Shown here one piece after another: positions 53,491 to 62,707 of a stretch of 64,000 nt of DNA. Under the pieces are notes generated by a model. The model searched no databases. It had not been told where the DNA came from and was given only the letters and a program-made list of their open reading frames with translations. Numbering within the stretch: position 1 is the first letter of the stretch; each line of letters starts with the position of its first letter. A program made the translations under genes and the position numbers. The stretch is from Chloroflexota bacterium (GTDB lineage Bacteria; Chloroflexota; Anaerolineae; Aggregatilineales; Phototrophicaceae): positions 1 to 64,000 of the forward strand of contig QUBZ01000001.1 of NCBI GenBank assembly GCA_014338005.1, given 5' to 3'.

Positions 53491-54771
53491 TTATTTAAAA
53501 CTCCAGATGCCGATAAAACCGCTGGCAATCGAAAACGGCACCGTATTGGATTGAGCTGTGTCGAGCAGGTTGATAGACGCTTCATTACTGGGCGTTACCT
53601 CGGCGTAGATCAGATACCGGCTGTCTGGCGACCACAAACGATGACTCTGCGCGAATTGATCGAAATAAACCAGCATATACAACATATCCTGGGTTGGAAA
53701 AAATGCGCCGTAACGCCGGTTCGTTCCGGTTGATATATCCAGCACTGACCAAGCGATGCTGATCGCATCCTGAGCAGCGGCGGCCATTTTGACCTGGGGC
53801 GGCGAACCGACGTTGAAAGAACCCGGCGGCGTCGCCAGCGTAACGTAAGCCAGTGTGCGGCTGTCCGGCGACCAGAAAAAGGCAAAAACACCGGTGGTCG
53901 GGCTGCGCGTAAGTGTTTCCCCTGTATGCGCGTCCAGGACTGTTAGCGGCCCGCTGCGGTCGGTATAAGCGACATAATTCCCATCCGGCGACCAGGAAAA
54001 AGCGACCGGCCCGCCAAGCGCCACCGCTATTATCTGGCTTTGGCCGTTTGCGACGACAGCGAGTTCGTTCGTATTGTCATCCTGGTTCAAAAGGCCGACC
54101 AGCAGACGATCATCTATCGGAGACCATGCCGGAGCGCGAAACACGCCCGGAATCAGCGGCAGCGGCTCGACTGATTCACCGGCAGCATCATAGATCGTAA
54201 GCTGCTGGTTGTTACGCTGCCAGACCATGCGGCTGCCATCGGGACTCCAGCTAAAGTAGAAGGGACTGCCAACGCCGGCCAAACGATTAAACGGCTCGGC
54301 CAGACCATCCCGGATGAGTTCAACAAACAATCCACCGGCTGCCTCACTGCTCAAAAGGACGGCCAGATCGCGGCAGCGTTCGGTTTCGGTGCAGTTCTGG
54401 GGCGACCAATACGCATAGTTAAAAAACTCGTTTTCGCCGCTGTAAACGAGTCGCCCCGGACTGCTGCCATCTTCCGAGACGAAGACCTCTGTAACGATCA
54501 TTTCGCCGCTGCGATTGGTGAGAAAATAGGCCAACCGCCCATCGGAAGCCCAGGTCGGCCAGCGGTAAATCCGGGTCCGAGAACCATCTGTCGTCAGGGG
54601 CAGCAGGTCATTATCAATCAGGTTCAGACTGTAAATGTTCTGGTCAGGACCGACATACGCGATGCGCCCCGGCAAAGATGGATATGTCGTTTGGTCATCT
54701 TGTGCCTTTAACAGCGAGGGTGCCGCGAACCCGAAAATTATAGCGAGAAGTACGCAGGTCAGTTTTTTCAC
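53491..54771 (-). CDS. Secreted TolB-like WD40 beta-propeller protein
   Basis: A 426-residue exported protein. The signal peptide is VKKLTCVLLAIIFGFAAPSL-like. The mature part is a beta-propeller with PD40-type repeats, each with a W-SPDG/SPDSR core (FSWSPDGSRMVW, FSWSPDGNYVAY, FFWSPDSRTLAY, RLWSPDSRYLIY). Such proteins are exported propellers of the TolB C-terminal type and are often protein-binding. The start is GTG 54771, with GGAG nine bases upstream; a TTG at 54789 is less likely. The LysM/M23 gene follows, about 28 bp downstream. Confidence 0.85.
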   Translation of the reverse strand: MKKLTCVLLAIIFGFAAPSLLKAQDDQTTYPSLPGRIAYVGPDQNIYSLNLIDNDLLPLTTDGSRTRIYRWPTWASDGRLAYFLTNRSGEMIVTEVFVSEDGSSPGRLVYSGENEFFNYAYWSPQNCTETERCRDLAVLLSSEAAGGLFVELIRDGLAEPFNRLAGVGSPFYFSWSPDGSRMVWQRNNQQLTIYDAAGESVEPLPLIPGVFRAPAWSPIDDRLLVGLLNQDDNTNELAVVANGQSQIIAVALGGPVAFSWSPDGNYVAYTDRSGPLTVLDAHTGETLTRSPTTGVFAFFWSPDSRTLAYVTLATPPGSFNVGSPPQVKMAAAAQDAISIAWSVLDISTGTNRRYGAFFPTQDMLYMLVYFDQFAQSHRLWSPDSRYLIYAEVTPSNEASINLLDTAQSNTVPFSIASGFIGIWSFK

Positions 54772-54793
54772 GACGGAACTCCGCGTCAAAATT

Positions 54794-54822
54794 TTGGGTA
54801 TTAATGCAATTAATTGTATACT
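54794..54822 (+). promoter_or_regulatory. Candidate promoter of SCP2 gene
   Basis: TTGGGT (54794-54799), 17-bp spacer, TATACT (54817-54822). The -10 is good and the -35 weak. It is followed by an 80-bp leader to the SCP2 gene. Confidence 0.5.
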
Positions 54823-54899
54823 ATTCGGCGGAACGGTGATACAGGCGTATCATCCATCTTCGTTTAACCAATTGGTGTTAAAGCAGGAGCAAAGCAAAA

Positions 54900-55232
54900 A
54901 TGGCAACCCGCGAAGAAATCGCGCAAATCTTTCCCACTATGGCGAACGAACGCTTCGTCCCTTCCAAAGCCGAAGGTGTTAACGCGATCATCCAATTCAA
55001 TCTCAGCGGCGAAAACGGCGGCCTCTATTGGTTAAAGATCGTTGAGGGCGTCTGCACCGCCGGCGAGGGGCAGGCCGAAAACCCCAAAATGACCCTGAAG
55101 GCCGCTGCCGATGATTGGCACGCCGTATCAACCGGGAAGATCAACGCCATGCAGGCCTTCATGAGCGGCAAGCTCAAAATCGAGGGTGACATGGGCCTGG
55201 CGATGAAAATGCAGACAATGTTCCAGCAGTAG
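54900..55232 (+). CDS. SCP2 sterol-binding domain protein
   Basis: A 110-residue soluble protein that is a single SCP2 domain (IIQFNLSGENGGLYWLKI, MTLKAAADDWHAVSTGKINAMQAFMSGKLKIEGDM). The domain has a hydrophobic tunnel for lipids or sterols; the bacterial ligand is unknown. ATG 54900 follows GGAGC. It is a single-gene unit, followed by an intrinsic terminator. Confidence 0.92.
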   Translation: MATREEIAQIFPTMANERFVPSKAEGVNAIIQFNLSGENGGLYWLKIVEGVCTAGEGQAENPKMTLKAAADDWHAVSTGKINAMQAFMSGKLKIEGDMGLAMKMQTMFQQ

Positions 55233-55260
55233 CCGCCGCCTCATCCCAAAACGACTATGG

Positions 55261-55292
55261 GCGCGTCCCCTAAAAAGGACGCGCTTGCTTGT
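55261..55292 (+). terminator. Terminator between SCP2 and livF genes
   Basis: An 8-bp GC stem (55261-55268 with 55277-55284, 8-nt loop) is followed by TTGCTTGTC on the plus strand; it can also act on the minus strand, where the loop reads TTTTTAGG. Confidence 0.7.
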
Positions 55293-55307
55293 CGGTTACG
55301 GTAAAAC

Positions 55308-56015
55308 TCATCCCAGATAGGCTGAGATAACACGCGCGTCTTCCCGCAGGCTGGCGGCATCCCCTTCCTGGACAATCTGGCCGCGCTCCAACACATAAGC
55401 ATAATCGGCCAGTTGCAGCGCCTTCCGCGCATTCTGCTCGACCAGCAGGATGGCGATTCCCTGCGCCTTGATGCCGGCAATCAGCCGAAAAACTTCATTC
55501 ACTAACAGCGGCGCCAAACCCATACTGGGTTCGTCCAGCATCAACAAACGAGGCCGCGCCATCAACGCTCGCCCGACTGCCAGCATTTGCTGTTCGCCAC
55601 CGCTCAACGACCCCGCTCTCTGGTAGCGCCGCTCGTAAAGGCGCGGAAAACGGCTGAAAATGCTCTCAAGATCGGCATCCACGCTGTCTCGATCTGTTCG
55701 CGGGTACGCCCCCAACATCAGGTTTTCCAGCACCGTCATCGTGGCAATAATCTGCCGCCCTTCCGGCACCTGTACCAGACCGGAGGCGGTCACGCGGTCG
55801 GCGCGCCAGCCTGTAATATCCGTCTGGTTAAAAACAATCCGCCCCCGTACAGGTTTGAGCAGGCCGCTGATGGCGTTGAGGGTAGTGCTTTTACCCGCGC
55901 CGTTTGCGCCAACCAGGCTGATGACCTGCCCCGGTTCCACCTTAAACGACACACCGCGCAGGGCTTTGATCGCGCCGTAGCTGACGTGTAAATCGCGCAC
56001 ATCCAGTAGTGACAT
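55308..56015 (-). CDS. livF: Branched-chain amino acid ABC transporter ATPase LivF
   Basis: A 235-residue ABC ATPase that powers import. Walker A GANGAGKST, signature LSGGEQQ, Walker B LLMLDEPSMGLAP and the switch His region (LLVEQNARKAL) are present; the LVEQN form is typical of LivF. It is the last gene of the liv operon. The GAGG site lies before ATG 56015, 17 bp after livG. Confidence 0.95.
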   Translation of the reverse strand: MSLLDVRDLHVSYGAIKALRGVSFKVEPGQVISLVGANGAGKSTTLNAISGLLKPVRGRIVFNQTDITGWRADRVTASGLVQVPEGRQIIATMTVLENLMLGAYPRTDRDSVDADLESIFSRFPRLYERRYQRAGSLSGGEQQMLAVGRALMARPRLLMLDEPSMGLAPLLVNEVFRLIAGIKAQGIAILLVEQNARKALQLADYAYVLERGQIVQEGDAASLREDARVISAYLG

Positions 56016-56032
56016 ACCGGCTAACTTCTCTC

Positions 56033-56809
56033 CTATCCGCCTGCTAATTCGGCGTCTTCTTCCCGCCCCAGGTATGCTTCGATAACCTGTGGGTTATGTT
56101 TAATAACGTCGGGCGTGCCGTGCGCGATGATCTGGCCGAAGTTTAATACATATATTTCGTCGCAAACCTGATGAATGAGCGACATATCGTGTTCGATGAC
56201 CAGCACCGTTAGCTGCTCGTCGCGCAGCCGAAGAATCTGCTCGCCCAACTGTTCGGTTTCAATCGGGTTCATGCCGGCGGTGGGTTCATCCAGCAGCAGC
56301 AGTTTTGGCCCGGTTGCCAGCGCGCGCGCCATCTCCAGACGGCGCTGGTCGCCATAAGGCAGGTTTCCCGCCAGCAGATGCGCCATACCGGCCAGTTGAA
56401 AACGCTCCAGGAGTTGTAAAGCGGCATCTTTTAAACGCCGTTCCTCGGCGCGGAAGCGCGGCGTAAATACCAGCGAATCAAAAACTGTCGCCTGCCCGCG
56501 ACCATGCTGGCTGATAAGCAGATTTTCGAGAACGGTCATTTCCCCAAATAATCGAATATTCTGGTAAGTGCGCGCAATTCCCAAACCGGTGATTCGATGG
56601 GGCGGCAAATTGTGAATTTCGCGGCCTTCAAAATGAATTGTGCCGCTGGTTGGGTGGTCAAGCCCGCTGATGTTGTTGATTAACGTTGTTTTGCCCGCGC
56701 CGTTCGGCCCGATCAAACCGACGATGCGCCCTTCAAGCACATGCATATCAACCTGATGGAGCGCCTGCAAACCGCCAAACAAACGCGAGACCTTTTTAAG
56801 TTCAAGCAA
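56033..56809 (-). CDS. livG: Branched-chain amino acid ABC transporter ATPase LivG
   Basis: A 258-residue ABC ATPase, partner of LivF. Walker [20 protein letters not shown], the LivG-typical [19 protein letters not shown], Walker [16 protein letters not shown] and the switch VIEHDMSLI are seen. The signature motif reads [15 protein letters not shown], the usual variant of this family. It lies 28 bp after livM. Confidence 0.95.
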   Translation of the reverse strand: MLELKKVSRLFGGLQALHQVDMHVLEGRIVGLIGPNGAGKTTLINNISGLDHPTSGTIHFEGREIHNLPPHRITGLGIARTYQNIRLFGEMTVLENLLISQHGRGQATVFDSLVFTPRFRAEERRLKDAALQLLERFQLAGMAHLLAGNLPYGDQRRLEMARALATGPKLLLLDEPTAGMNPIETEQLGEQILRLRDEQLTVLVIEHDMSLIHQVCDEIYVLNFGQIIAHGTPDVIKHNPQVIEAYLGREEDAELAGG

Positions 56810-56836
56810 CGTAGGCCGCCTCTTAAAATCGTTTAT

Positions 56837-57766
56837 TTAACCCGTTTCAGCATCTTGGATTTTGCCTGTAACGCTCGGCTGGCCGCGTATGCGCCGCCAC
56901 AGACGCTTCCAGCCATTGATGTTCACAAGCCCGCCAGGCAGGTATACAATCACCATCAGCAGGATTACTCCGTTAACGATGCCTCGATATTGTTTAAATT
57001 CGCGCAGGATTTCTGGCAGGGCTGTCAGCACGAAACCACCCACAATCGGCCCCAGCCAGGTCGAAGTCCCGCCCAGAACAGCGAAAGCCAGGATGTTCAC
57101 TACCTGATCGAATCCATAATCGCCGGGGCTGATCGTTCGCGTTAGGTGCGCTTTGAGGACACCTGCCGAGGCAGCCAGGATGGCGCTGAAAATAAAAACG
57201 GCATTTTTGACATAAACGACGTTAATCCCCATCGTCGCTGCTGCCTGCTCATCCTGCCGGACGGCAGCCATTGCCCGGCCAAACCGCGAGCGGTGCAGCC
57301 GTACCAAAATATAAACCGTGACAACCAGAAATAATAAAAGCTGCCACGTCTCGGTAATTTTAGGGATGCCGGTGATGCCCAGCGCCCCGCGTGTGAGCTG
57401 TACACTTTCACCGGAGATAGAACTTGCCAGCGTATCAAAGTTTAAGATCAGAATCCGCACGACCTCGCCAAAGCCGATTGTCGCAATCGCCAGATAAATA
57501 TCGCGCAGCCGCAGAACGGGCAGGCCGATTGGCACAGCCACGACCCCCGCAGCGAGCATCCCGCCGATCAGGGCAGCCCATAACGGCAGATCGTAGTTCT
57601 GCGTCAGAACGACGCCGACATAAGCGCCGATTGCCATAAATCCGGCGTTCGCCAGAGAAAACATGCCCGTGTAGAGCGTGAGGTAAATGCTCAAACCGAG
57701 GATTGCATTCACCAGCATAAGCTGGAACACGATTTCGGTAATGCCGATACTGCGGAGCAAATCCAT
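56837..57766 (-). CDS. livM: Branched-chain amino acid ABC permease LivM
   Basis: A 309-residue permease with about eight hydrophobic helices. Family hallmarks are LPVLRLRDIYLAIATIGFGE, which contacts the ATPases, and VLGGTSTWLGPIVGGFVL. With LivH it forms the membrane channel. It lies 53 bp after livH. The stop is followed by 27 bp and livG. Confidence 0.93.
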   Translation of the reverse strand: MDLLRSIGITEIVFQLMLVNAILGLSIYLTLYTGMFSLANAGFMAIGAYVGVVLTQNYDLPLWAALIGGMLAAGVVAVPIGLPVLRLRDIYLAIATIGFGEVVRILILNFDTLASSISGESVQLTRGALGITGIPKITETWQLLLFLVVTVYILVRLHRSRFGRAMAAVRQDEQAAATMGINVVYVKNAVFIFSAILAASAGVLKAHLTRTISPGDYGFDQVVNILAFAVLGGTSTWLGPIVGGFVLTALPEILREFKQYRGIVNGVILLMVIVYLPGGLVNINGWKRLWRRIRGQPSVTGKIQDAETG

Positions 57767-57819
57767 AGGTTATCTCTCAGCTTCCCTGCATGTACCGGGA
57801 AGCGCGGCGTATCCGACCG

Positions 57820-58704
57820 TCAGGCGCGGGTTTGTGCGGCCTGCCCCACCAGACCTTGCGGACGGAACAACAAAATCAAAAAGAGCAGCGTAAAAACAAA
57901 TGCCTCGCGGTAGTTGCTGCCGCCGGCGGCGATGCTGAAAACTTCTAAGGCAGCCACCACGAATCCACCCACCACTGCGCCCTGGATATTCCCCAGACCG
58001 CCCAGGACAATGACCGTCAGCCCCTTTAAGGCGACCGAATCGCCCATGAACGGCGTGATCGTGTTATAAGCCAGGCCGAACAATACGCCGGCGGCCCCCG
58101 CCAGCGCGCCGGCCAGGAAAAAGGTCATCCTGAAGACATTTCCAGAATTTATCCCCAGCAGGCTGGCAACTCGCTGGTTAAAGGCCACCGCCCGCATCGC
58201 CTGGCCGGCCCGCGTGCGGACGACCAGATATTGCAGAACTGCCATCAGGGTAACGGCGACCAGCAGGATGATGATCTGGATGGGTGTGATACGAACCGGC
58301 AGCCCTTCCAGCGGATCGCTGGGGATGCTGCCGAGCGGGAATCGCTGCGGCTGTGTGCCGAAAATAAGCTGGGCGATATTAACCAGCAGAATAGCTGCGC
58401 CGATGCTGCTGATGAGCTGCGAAATGCGCGGCGCATTCCGGCGGCGCAAAGGCGCAAAAGCAACCACGTCCAGCACGATGCTGATTATGCCCGAAACCAC
58501 CATTGCCAGGGGTATGGCCGCCCAGACCGATACATTAAGCTGCGTAACGGCGACCAGACCGATAAAAGCGCCCCACATAAAAACTGCGCTGTGGGCAAGG
58601 TTCAGTACGCCCAGCACACTGAAAACCAGCGCATAACCCAGCGCGAACAGGCTGTATACCCCGCCTAACCAGATAGCATTAACGATTTGCTGTGTAATGT
58701 TCAT
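57820..58704 (-). CDS. livH: Branched-chain amino acid ABC permease LivH
   Basis: A 294-residue permease with about eight hydrophobic helices. LGYALVFSVLGVLNLAHSAVF, RAVAFNQRVASLLGIN and VIVLGGLGNIQGAVVGGF are typical for LivH. It lies about 95 bp after the binding-protein gene, with a strong hairpin in the gap. Confidence 0.94.
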   Translation of the reverse strand: MNITQQIVNAIWLGGVYSLFALGYALVFSVLGVLNLAHSAVFMWGAFIGLVAVTQLNVSVWAAIPLAMVVSGIISIVLDVVAFAPLRRRNAPRISQLISSIGAAILLVNIAQLIFGTQPQRFPLGSIPSDPLEGLPVRITPIQIIILLVAVTLMAVLQYLVVRTRAGQAMRAVAFNQRVASLLGINSGNVFRMTFFLAGALAGAAGVLFGLAYNTITPFMGDSVALKGLTVIVLGGLGNIQGAVVGGFVVAALEVFSIAAGGSNYREAFVFTLLFLILLFRPQGLVGQAAQTRA

Positions 58705-58735
58705 GGATTAATGTGCGCCAGGTGACTAATTTGTA

Positions 58736-58766
58736 ATCCGGGGATGGCGAGAAACCATCCCCGGAT
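58736..58766 (-). terminator. Hairpin between binding-protein gene and livH
   Basis: A perfect 12-bp stem (58736-58747 with 58755-58766, 7-nt loop) lies 35 bp after the binding-protein stop. On the minus strand only TTACAAATT follows, so it is probably a partial terminator or a 3'-end stabiliser that keeps binding-protein transcripts in excess of permease transcripts. Confidence 0.75.
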
Positions 58767-58800
58767 AATCGTTATTGGCGTTATTAAGATCGAATACCCT

Positions 58801-60030
58801 CTAGCCACCCTCACCCATCACGACGGCCAGCGGCTCGAACTTACCGCCGCTCACGATCTGCGCGATTGGGTCATGCGAGGGTTCACGATCCTCTGTGAAA
58901 CTGAACACCCCCAGTGGGCTGTCGAAATCCCGAATCTGGAGCAGCGCATCGCGGATCGCCAGGCGCTGCGCCGACAGATCGGCATCTGCCGCAAAATCGG
59001 CGCAGCGGATGGCCGTTGCCATCAGCCATGCACCGGTATAAGACTGCGCGGCGAACTGATCGGGCGACTGGTCGAATTTCGCTTCGTACATTTCCACAAA
59101 ACGCACGCTGCTCTCGGTCGGGTTCGGGTTGCCATAATTCCACGCGCCGCCGACGATCAACCCTTCGGACGCTTCGCCCGTATCGCGCAGCACCGCCGGG
59201 GAGTTAAAACCATTTCCTCCGATGATCGGCCCATTGTAGTCGAGCGCGCGCGCTTGCAGGATGATCTGTGTCGCTTCGGCAGCCAGCGCCGAAACCACCA
59301 GCGCATCCGGCCCCTGGCTGATGAGATTCGTCAGCTGCGCGTTAAAGTCCAGGTCGCCTTTAGCGAAAGTTTCTTCGCCCAGAATTTCGATCTCGTTATC
59401 CAACAGCGCCTGCCGGAACACCTGATAACCACTGACGGTAAAATCGTCATCGTTACCGTATAACAGGCCGACTTTTTCCAGGCCCAGAGTTTCTTTGGCC
59501 TGGGCAATCGTGCCGGGGATAACGGCAGCCTCCGGCAAGCTGTTGCGGAACACGAAATCCCCCATGCCGGTGAGTCCGAGGGCGGTATTACTCACTCCCA
59601 TTACCGGCGTGCTGTTTTCCTGGGCAATCGGGTCGGCAGCAAAAGCCTCCGACGACAGCGTTGGGCCGAGGACTGCCAGCACTTTATCTTCTTCGACCAG
59701 TTTGGTCATGGCGAAAATCGCCTGGTCGCGGTTTCCTGCCGAGTCTTCAAATTTGACCTCAAAAACCGACTCGCCCAGGTAGCCGGATTCGTTAATTTCA
59801 TCAACCGCCAGTTCCACCGCCTGGCGCTGAGGGACGCCGTAGACCGCAACGGCGTCGCTCAACCCGAAAATCGCGCCGATTGTGACGGTTGCGGGAAGAT
59901 TGGATGGCGTTGGGCAGGACTCCCAGAAACCCACCAGAGGTTTTTCCATCTCATCCTGAGCGGTTATGACGCCGAAAGACAGAAAAACCATTAAAAAAAC
60001 AAATAGGAGTGAAACGAGTTTTCGGTTCAT
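58801..60030 (-). CDS. livJ: Branched-chain amino acid ABC transporter substrate-binding protein
   Basis: A 409-residue periplasmic-binding-type protein. The signal peptide covers residues 1-24 (MNRKLVSLLFVFLMVFLSFG, cut after ITA). The mature part is a two-lobed Leu/Ile/Val-binding fold (VTIGAIFGLSDAVAVYG, AVELAVDEINESGYLG, VLAVLGPTLSSEAFA, KVGLLYGNDDDFTVSG). The signal peptide lacks a lipobox Cys, though such proteins in single-membrane bacteria are usually lipoproteins. The ATG at 60030 gives the signal peptide; a longer frame to 60108 adds an arginine-rich tail. Amino acid specificity is not certain. Confidence 0.93.
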   Translation of the reverse strand: MNRKLVSLLFVFLMVFLSFGVITAQDEMEKPLVGFWESCPTPSNLPATVTIGAIFGLSDAVAVYGVPQRQAVELAVDEINESGYLGESVFEVKFEDSAGNRDQAIFAMTKLVEEDKVLAVLGPTLSSEAFAADPIAQENSTPVMGVSNTALGLTGMGDFVFRNSLPEAAVIPGTIAQAKETLGLEKVGLLYGNDDDFTVSGYQVFRQALLDNEIEILGEETFAKGDLDFNAQLTNLISQGPDALVVSALAAEATQIILQARALDYNGPIIGGNGFNSPAVLRDTGEASEGLIVGGAWNYGNPNPTESSVRFVEMYEAKFDQSPDQFAAQSYTGAWLMATAIRCADFAADADLSAQRLAIRDALLQIRDFDSPLGVFSFTEDREPSHDPIAQIVSGGKFEPLAVVMGEGG

Positions 60031-60107
60031 CTTAACTTCTCTTTTCCTTAAAGTACGCCGAAGTGGAATTTCGTCGAAAAGTTTAACGCGAAACGGGCAG
60101 TCTGGCA

Positions 60108-60142
60108 AAAATTAAAGCGCCGCTTTATACACAGCGGCGCTT
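60108..60142 (-). terminator. Intrinsic terminator after HEAT-repeat gene
   Basis: On the minus strand a perfect 10-bp stem (plus-strand arms 60115-60124 and 60133-60142) is followed by TTTAATTTTTG. It lies 27 bp after the HEAT-repeat gene stop and separates it from the liv operon. Confidence 0.88.
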
Positions 60143-60168
60143 CAGAACTTCAAAGCCGGTCGAAGTGG

Positions 60169-61146
60169 TTAATCATCATCGTCGTCTAAAACAAGGTCTT
60201 CACCGACGAGGCTGGCACTGCTGATGGCTTCATCCACCGCTTCGATCAGCTCGTCATCCTCAGCTTTTTGGGCATCGTCCGCCAGCGCGCTCAGGATACG
60301 CAGGGCATCCCTGCCGCCGATTTCGCCCAGCGACCAGATCGCCACTTCCTGCGTTTCCCGGTCGTTTCCCATTGCGAGCCGTCCCAACAGCGGCACAGCC
60401 TCGGTTATGCCGATTTCTCCTGCCGCCCTGGCCGCTTCGTAGCGGAGTTCGGCGTCCAGGCCGTTCATCTCGCGCAAAATCTGATCGTTCCATCGCTCAT
60501 CGCAGCTTCGTCCCATCGCAAAAACCGCGCTGATTTTCATCAACCGTTCCTGGCTGTGGTAGGCTTCCTCTATTGCATCAGGGACGATTTCATGGCTGCT
60601 GTTTGCGATTGCTTCCAACGCGCGCCGCCGCACGTTTAGATCTTCCTGCTCATCCGTCCACAGGTTGATGATGACCTCGTGCAGCTTTGTAGCCTGATCT
60701 TCCGACAGTTCGCCGTATTCTCCTAACAATACGAAACGACCAAGCGCAACCAGGGCTGCCGCACGCACCTCATTAGATTCGTCCCATTGGGCCAGTTCAA
60801 TCAGCCGCGCCATCAATTCGGGTGATTCGTCTATCCACAGTGCCTCGACTGCTGCCGCGCGCACCTGCGCGTCCTCATCTTGCAGCCCCATCCGTCCAAC
60901 AGCGGCGTAATCCAGTTCAAAGTCTGTCTCGCTGGCTTCTGCCAGTTCGCGCATCACTTTGCGGCGATACTCAGCCGATAAAGCCGACCACGCGGGTTGC
61001 AGTTTTTTGATCTCAGCCGCCGTTAGATCGGATAGGCCGTAATAGATGGCCGCCGCAACCGCGCCGGGTTCTTCGGCACGGAGCGCAGCCAACGTAACGT
61101 CCAGGGTCGGTTTTTCGACGGGTTTGGTATCGCGGTCAAAGTCCAT
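60169..61146 (-). CDS. HEAT-repeat protein
   Basis: A 325-residue soluble, acidic protein built of HEAT-like helical repeats (DAQVRAAAVEALWIDE, SNEVRAAALVALGRF, AELRYEAARAAGEIG, DRETQEVAIWSLGEIG). It resembles PBS-lyase-type HEAT proteins, which act as scaffolds. The C-terminus is very acidic (VLDDDDD). Function unknown. It is 14 bp downstream of rseP and probably co-transcribed. Confidence 0.87.
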   Translation of the reverse strand: MDFDRDTKPVEKPTLDVTLAALRAEEPGAVAAAIYYGLSDLTAAEIKKLQPAWSALSAEYRRKVMRELAEASETDFELDYAAVGRMGLQDEDAQVRAAAVEALWIDESPELMARLIELAQWDESNEVRAAALVALGRFVLLGEYGELSEDQATKLHEVIINLWTDEQEDLNVRRRALEAIANSSHEIVPDAIEEAYHSQERLMKISAVFAMGRSCDERWNDQILREMNGLDAELRYEAARAAGEIGITEAVPLLGRLAMGNDRETQEVAIWSLGEIGGRDALRILSALADDAQKAEDDELIEAVDEAISSASLVGEDLVLDDDDD

Positions 61147-61160
61147 TTCCGCTCCTCAGT

Positions 61161-62606
61161 TTACCGGATAAGATTGGTGACCGGGTTCAGAACATCGTTC
61201 AAAATCACAATCGCGGACAGCGAGAGTAATAACACTAACCCAACCAGATGGATCAAACCTTCCCGTTCCGGCGCGACGGGGCGTCCGCGCACGATCTCAA
61301 TCAGCACGAAAAGGATTCGTCCGCCGTCCAGCGCCGGCAGCGGCAGCAAATTAAAGAACCCCAGCGCCACGCTGATGACCGCGATGAAGTTGACAATAAC
61401 TTCCGGTCGACCTTCTTCGATGCTTTGCTGCAAAGCAACCCCGCCGATCTGGCTTAAACCCACGATGCTGACCGGACGCGCTTCGTCTGCCGTCAGCGCC
61501 CCGCTGACCAGTTGGGCAGGAATGCTGGCTGTCGTCGCTACCACAAAACCTACGCGCTCAAAACCATACTGGACTGCTTTATCGAACGGTTGGGCGACGC
61601 GGACTTCCTGGATGAAACCATCCCGGTAAATCAAACCGAAATCGGCATCTCCAAACGCCGGCCTGATGACGATACCCATCGCGCCCTGCCCTTCCGGCGG
61701 GTTCGTGCGCGGCGTCAGCGTCACATCAAACGCCTCATCACCGCGCTGCAAGGAGATCGTGACTTCTTTTCCCGCGTTTTGTTGAGTCAATTCCTTAAAA
61801 TGGTCGAGGCCGTTAATCGGCGCGCCGTTAAAAGCGGTCACAATATCTCCAGGCTGTATGCCAGCCCGGTCGGCGGGCGCGCCCGGCACAATTCCGGCAA
61901 TCTGGGCATAACTGCCGGTTTCTGTCCGGGCAGTTTCAGACGCAGGGGTGAAGGTCAGCGTAAGCGGTTCTTTCTGCCCGCTGCGCTGAATGGTGATCGT
62001 GGCCGGCTGTCCGCCCATCGCCTGGAGGCGGCTGATAAAATCATCTGCATCATCGAAGGTCTGGCCGTTCAGTCTCAGGATAACGTCACCATCCTGCAAG
62101 CAGGCCTTCGCTAACGGCGAGCCGGCAGCGGCATGGATAACCTCAACGCTGCCGCCGATTGGTTCTGGCAAGCCGCTTAAGGCAACAAACATAAACAGCA
62201 CAATCGCCGTCAGAAAGTTCGCCAGCGCGCCGGCAGAAAGGAAAACAATACGCTGGAAGGGCGTTGCTTCGCTGACCGACTTGGTGGTTTGAATATTAAC
62301 GCGCGAAAGCGCCTCGTGGCGATCATGTTCAACCGCCTCGTCATTCAGCGGCCTCACAATATCATCACCCAGAGGGCGCACAAACCCACCCAGCGGCAGC
62401 CAGTTTAAAGTAAACTCGGTTTCGCGCCAGGTAAACAGCCTGGTAATGCGCGGCGGAAAACCGATGCCAAATTCAAGCACCGTGATACCGGCCAGCTTCG
62501 CTGCAAGGAAATGGCCGATTTCATGGATCAGGATCAGGGGTATCAGAACCAGGAAAAACGCGATAATGCCGGACAGCGGATCATTACCCAACAGGAAGTC
62601 AAACAT
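61161..62606 (-). CDS. rseP: Site-2 zinc metalloprotease RseP (M50)
   Basis: A 481-residue intramembrane protease. The zinc motif is HEIGH (His28, Glu29, His32), and the third ligand lies in NLLPLPALDGGRI near the C-terminus. Two PDZ domains occupy the middle (GDVILRLNGQTFDDADDF; PADRAGIQPGDIVTAFNGAP), and four hydrophobic segments are seen. It cuts anti-sigma factors and signal-peptide remnants in the membrane. Two PDZ domains fit RseP rather than SpoIVFB. The dxr gene often found next to it is not present; a mevalonate-pathway gene is instead. Confidence 0.94.
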   Translation of the reverse strand: MFDFLLGNDPLSGIIAFFLVLIPLILIHEIGHFLAAKLAGITVLEFGIGFPPRITRLFTWRETEFTLNWLPLGGFVRPLGDDIVRPLNDEAVEHDRHEALSRVNIQTTKSVSEATPFQRIVFLSAGALANFLTAIVLFMFVALSGLPEPIGGSVEVIHAAAGSPLAKACLQDGDVILRLNGQTFDDADDFISRLQAMGGQPATITIQRSGQKEPLTLTFTPASETARTETGSYAQIAGIVPGAPADRAGIQPGDIVTAFNGAPINGLDHFKELTQQNAGKEVTISLQRGDEAFDVTLTPRTNPPEGQGAMGIVIRPAFGDADFGLIYRDGFIQEVRVAQPFDKAVQYGFERVGFVVATTASIPAQLVSGALTADEARPVSIVGLSQIGGVALQQSIEEGRPEVIVNFIAVISVALGFFNLLPLPALDGGRILFVLIEIVRGRPVAPEREGLIHLVGLVLLLSLSAIVILNDVLNPVTNLIR

Positions 62607-62707
62607 TAATGGAATTCCTCACAGCGAGGCGCTCGCTTAGACAATCTTGCTTTTTAAATTATACGGGCGTCTGCTTTGGATAAGCAAGATACGGAATATA
62701 ACGCTCA

